7,230 nt of DNA. Source: Thermoflexus sp. Lineage in GTDB: Bacteria; Chloroflexota; Anaerolineae; Thermoflexales; Thermoflexaceae. The position numbers were made by a program, and so were the translations under genes. The notes under the pieces are model-generated. The model made no database searches. It saw only the letters and a list, made by a program, of their open reading frames with translations, and was not told the origin of the DNA. The stretch covers positions 1-7,230 of the forward strand of contig JAGHYO010000107.1 of assembly GCA_017743605.1 (NCBI GenBank), in the 5' to 3' direction. Within the stretch, counting starts at the first letter, position 1. Every line of letters begins with the position of its first letter. Shown here piece after piece: positions 5,850 to 7,230 of the stretch.

Positions 5850-7101
5850 CGGAGCGCTACCAGCTATGCGGCCAATCCCCCCGATCCGTGATCCGCCCTC
5901 GTACCGTGGAGGAGGTGGCGGAGGTGCTGCGCGAGGCGGACCGCTCTGGATGGGCGGTCGTGCCGTGGGGAAGCGGCGCCCAACAGGGATACGGCGAAGC
6001 GCCCTCCCGCTACGATCTGGCCCTGGATCTGACCGGACTCTCCGGGATCGTGCGCCATCGCCCTGCCAACCTTACCGTCCGCGTGGAGGCCAGGATCCGC
6101 CCGGCGGACCTGAACGCCCAGCTGGCCGCGCACGGCCAGTGGCTCCCCCTGGATCCCCCTCCGGGGGATTCGGCGACCATCGGAGGGATCCTGGCCACCG
6201 GCCTGAGCGGCCCCTTGCGGGCCCGTTACGGCCCCCCTCAGGATCTTCTCATTGGCCTCCGGGCTGTCCTAGCGGACGGGACCATCGTCCAGGGCGGCGG
6301 GGAGGTGGTGAAGAACGTAGCCGGCTACGACCTGCCACGGCTCTTGTGTGGTTCTCTGGGGACCCTGGGGGTGATCGTGGAGGCGGCCTTCAAGCTGTGG
6401 CCCCGGCCCAAAACCGAGGCCACCGCCCTCTTCGGGTTCGCCCGGCGGAGGATGCCATGCCCCTCACCCTGGGGCTGCTCCGCCATCCCGGCTTCCCGCT
6501 GGCCGTTGAGGTCCTGAACGCCGCGGCCTGGGCGGAGCTCCGCCGGCAGGTCTCGCTTCCTGAGACCCCTGAAGCGCGCATCGGGGTCCTGGTGCGGGCA
6601 GGAGGCTGGCCGGACGCGGTGGAGCGCATGTTGTGGGACGCTGAAACCCTGGCCGCCACCGCTCGGGCCCGAGAGCGCCTTTTAGGGGATGAGGCGGCTC
6701 GGCTCTGGCAATATGTGCCCCGCCTCACCGCCCTGCCTTATCCGCCCCCTCCCGACGGCCTGTGGGTGCGGCTAGGGGTCCTGCCCGCCCAGGTGGCGGA
6801 GGCCCTCCAAACGCTGGAGGCGTCTCTGGACGTCCGGGTGATCGGGCAGGCCCAGGCGACCGCGGGGGTGATCTGCGCGCGGGCGCATGGGCCGCTGGAG
6901 GCGCTCCTTCGCTGGGGCGAGGCCCTTCGATCGTTCGCCGTAGCCCGAGGCAGGCACTTTACCCTCCTCAACGGCCCGGGGGCAACCCGTCGCGCGCTGG
7001 GCCTGTGGGCGCCCCAACGGCCCGAAATCGCCGCGATGCAACGGATCAAAGCCCAGCTGGACCCGCACGGACGGCTGAGCCCGGGGCGCATGGGATGGTA
7101 G
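5840..7101 (+). CDS. glcE: Glycolate oxidase subunit GlcE-like FAD-binding protein, frameshifted
   Basis: Second FAD-binding subunit of a glycolate oxidase-type complex. The start is GTG at 5840 within the end of glcD (10-nt overlap), with GGAGG seven bases upstream (5828-5832), so translation is probably coupled. Residues 1-201 show PWGSGAQQGYG (42-52), TIGGILATGLSGPLRARYG (113-131) and GGEVVKNVAGYDLPRLLCG (153-171) followed by GTLGVI, the FAD_binding_4 pattern of GlcE. At about 6440-6444 the frame shifts by -1. One extra C in the CCC run would restore ...FGFAPAEDAMPLTLGLL..., continuous with the C-terminal 219 residues that end RLSPGRMGW at 7101. The restored protein is about 420 residues, longer than E. 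coli GlcE (about 350). No Fe-S subunit gene (glcF) follows directly; a HIT gene does. Probably a sequence error or a recent mutation, as both halves are well preserved. Confidence 0.82.
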
Positions 7102-7230
7102 CGCGGAAGCCCTGTCCGTTCCGCCGGATCGCCCGCGGCGAAGCGGCTGCGCGGATCATGCTGGAGGGTAGGCATTCCATTGCGTTCCTGGATCATCGGC
7201 CGCCGTTCCCGGGGCACTGCTTGTGATCCC
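7095..7230 (+). CDS. HIT-family protein, N-terminal fragment, possibly frameshifted
   Basis: Start of a histidine-triad nucleotide hydrolase or transferase-like protein, cut by the right edge. ATG 7095 overlaps the glcE stop by 7 nt, and a weak GGGG lies upstream. The peptide runs CPFRRIARGEAAARI, then a strand SIAFLD, then PPFPGHCL. This matches the HIT pattern C.FC.I..GE.pa...yE....vAFLDi.P..pGH.LViP. The second Cys of the usual CxxC is Arg here. The frame ends at TGA 7224-7226 directly after GHCL. One extra G would give TTG GTG ATC CC, encoding the expected LVIP, so a -1 shift near 7223 is likely. The histidine triad itself lies beyond the window, so substrate class cannot be judged. Confidence 0.65.

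Noticed and set aside
5586..6444. Programmed ribosomal frameshifting in glcD or glcE
   Set aside because: No slippery heptamer with a downstream pseudoknot is evident, these families do not use recoding, and the glcD site also lacks residues.
6738..7217. 159-codon minus-strand ORF under glcE
   Set aside because: Arg/Pro/Ala/Ser-rich shadow of the glcE C-terminal half; no motif or ribosome binding site.

Overview
This is a G+C-rich bacterial window with compact gene packing and several ATG-overlap or short-gap junctions. I see no rRNA, tRNA, insertion sequence or CRISPR array. The protein flavour suggests a thermophilic, Chloroflexota-like bacterium: GlmS, a GT4-type glycosyltransferase and GlcD/GlcE oxidase subunits. 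The very G+C-rich RNA stems fit a thermophile. A Deinococcota origin cannot be excluded, and the assignment is tentative.

Layout. The left block is on the minus strand: a 391-nt leader (about 2379 to 1989), glmS (1988 to 144) and the first 38 codons of a glycosyltransferase-like gene running off the left edge. The leader carries a glmS ribozyme (2295 to 2097), the GlcN6P-dependent self-cleaving RNA that represses glmS. It has the conserved cleavage-site strand, the GACGAGG and AUCGA...UCGGCGGAUGCC core blocks, a P3 hairpin and a P4/P4.1 arm capped by a GCAA tetraloop. Two extra perfect hairpins are inserted in the catalytic core, which makes it an expanded variant. The ribozyme is flanked by an 8-bp inverted repeat and preceded by a well-spaced Shine-Dalgarno with a 20-codon ORF that crosses the cleavage site.

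The middle block, also minus strand, is a two-gene operon with a 4-nt overlap. It encodes an OLD/SMC-like AAA ATPase (4274 to 2982) and a small TOPRIM-like, DUF4276-type protein (2985 to 2380). The sampled G+C is clearly lower than in the flanks. ATPase plus TOPRIM-nuclease pairs are a recurring design in anti-phage defence, so this is a candidate defence cassette inserted between housekeeping genes.

The right block is on the plus strand: glcD-like (4399-5849), glcE-like (5840-7101) and the start of a HIT-family gene (7095 to the edge). It diverges from the ATPase operon across a 124-nt gap with a palindromic -10 box (ATTATAAT). Each of these three genes has an apparent one-base loss in or beside a short G or C run. 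The glcD shift coincides with a loss of about ten otherwise expected residues. Three same-sign shifts in about 1.6 kb suggest sequence error at least as much as gene decay.

The most notable contents are the expanded-core glmS ribozyme with its unusual flanks, and the ATPase/TOPRIM pair.
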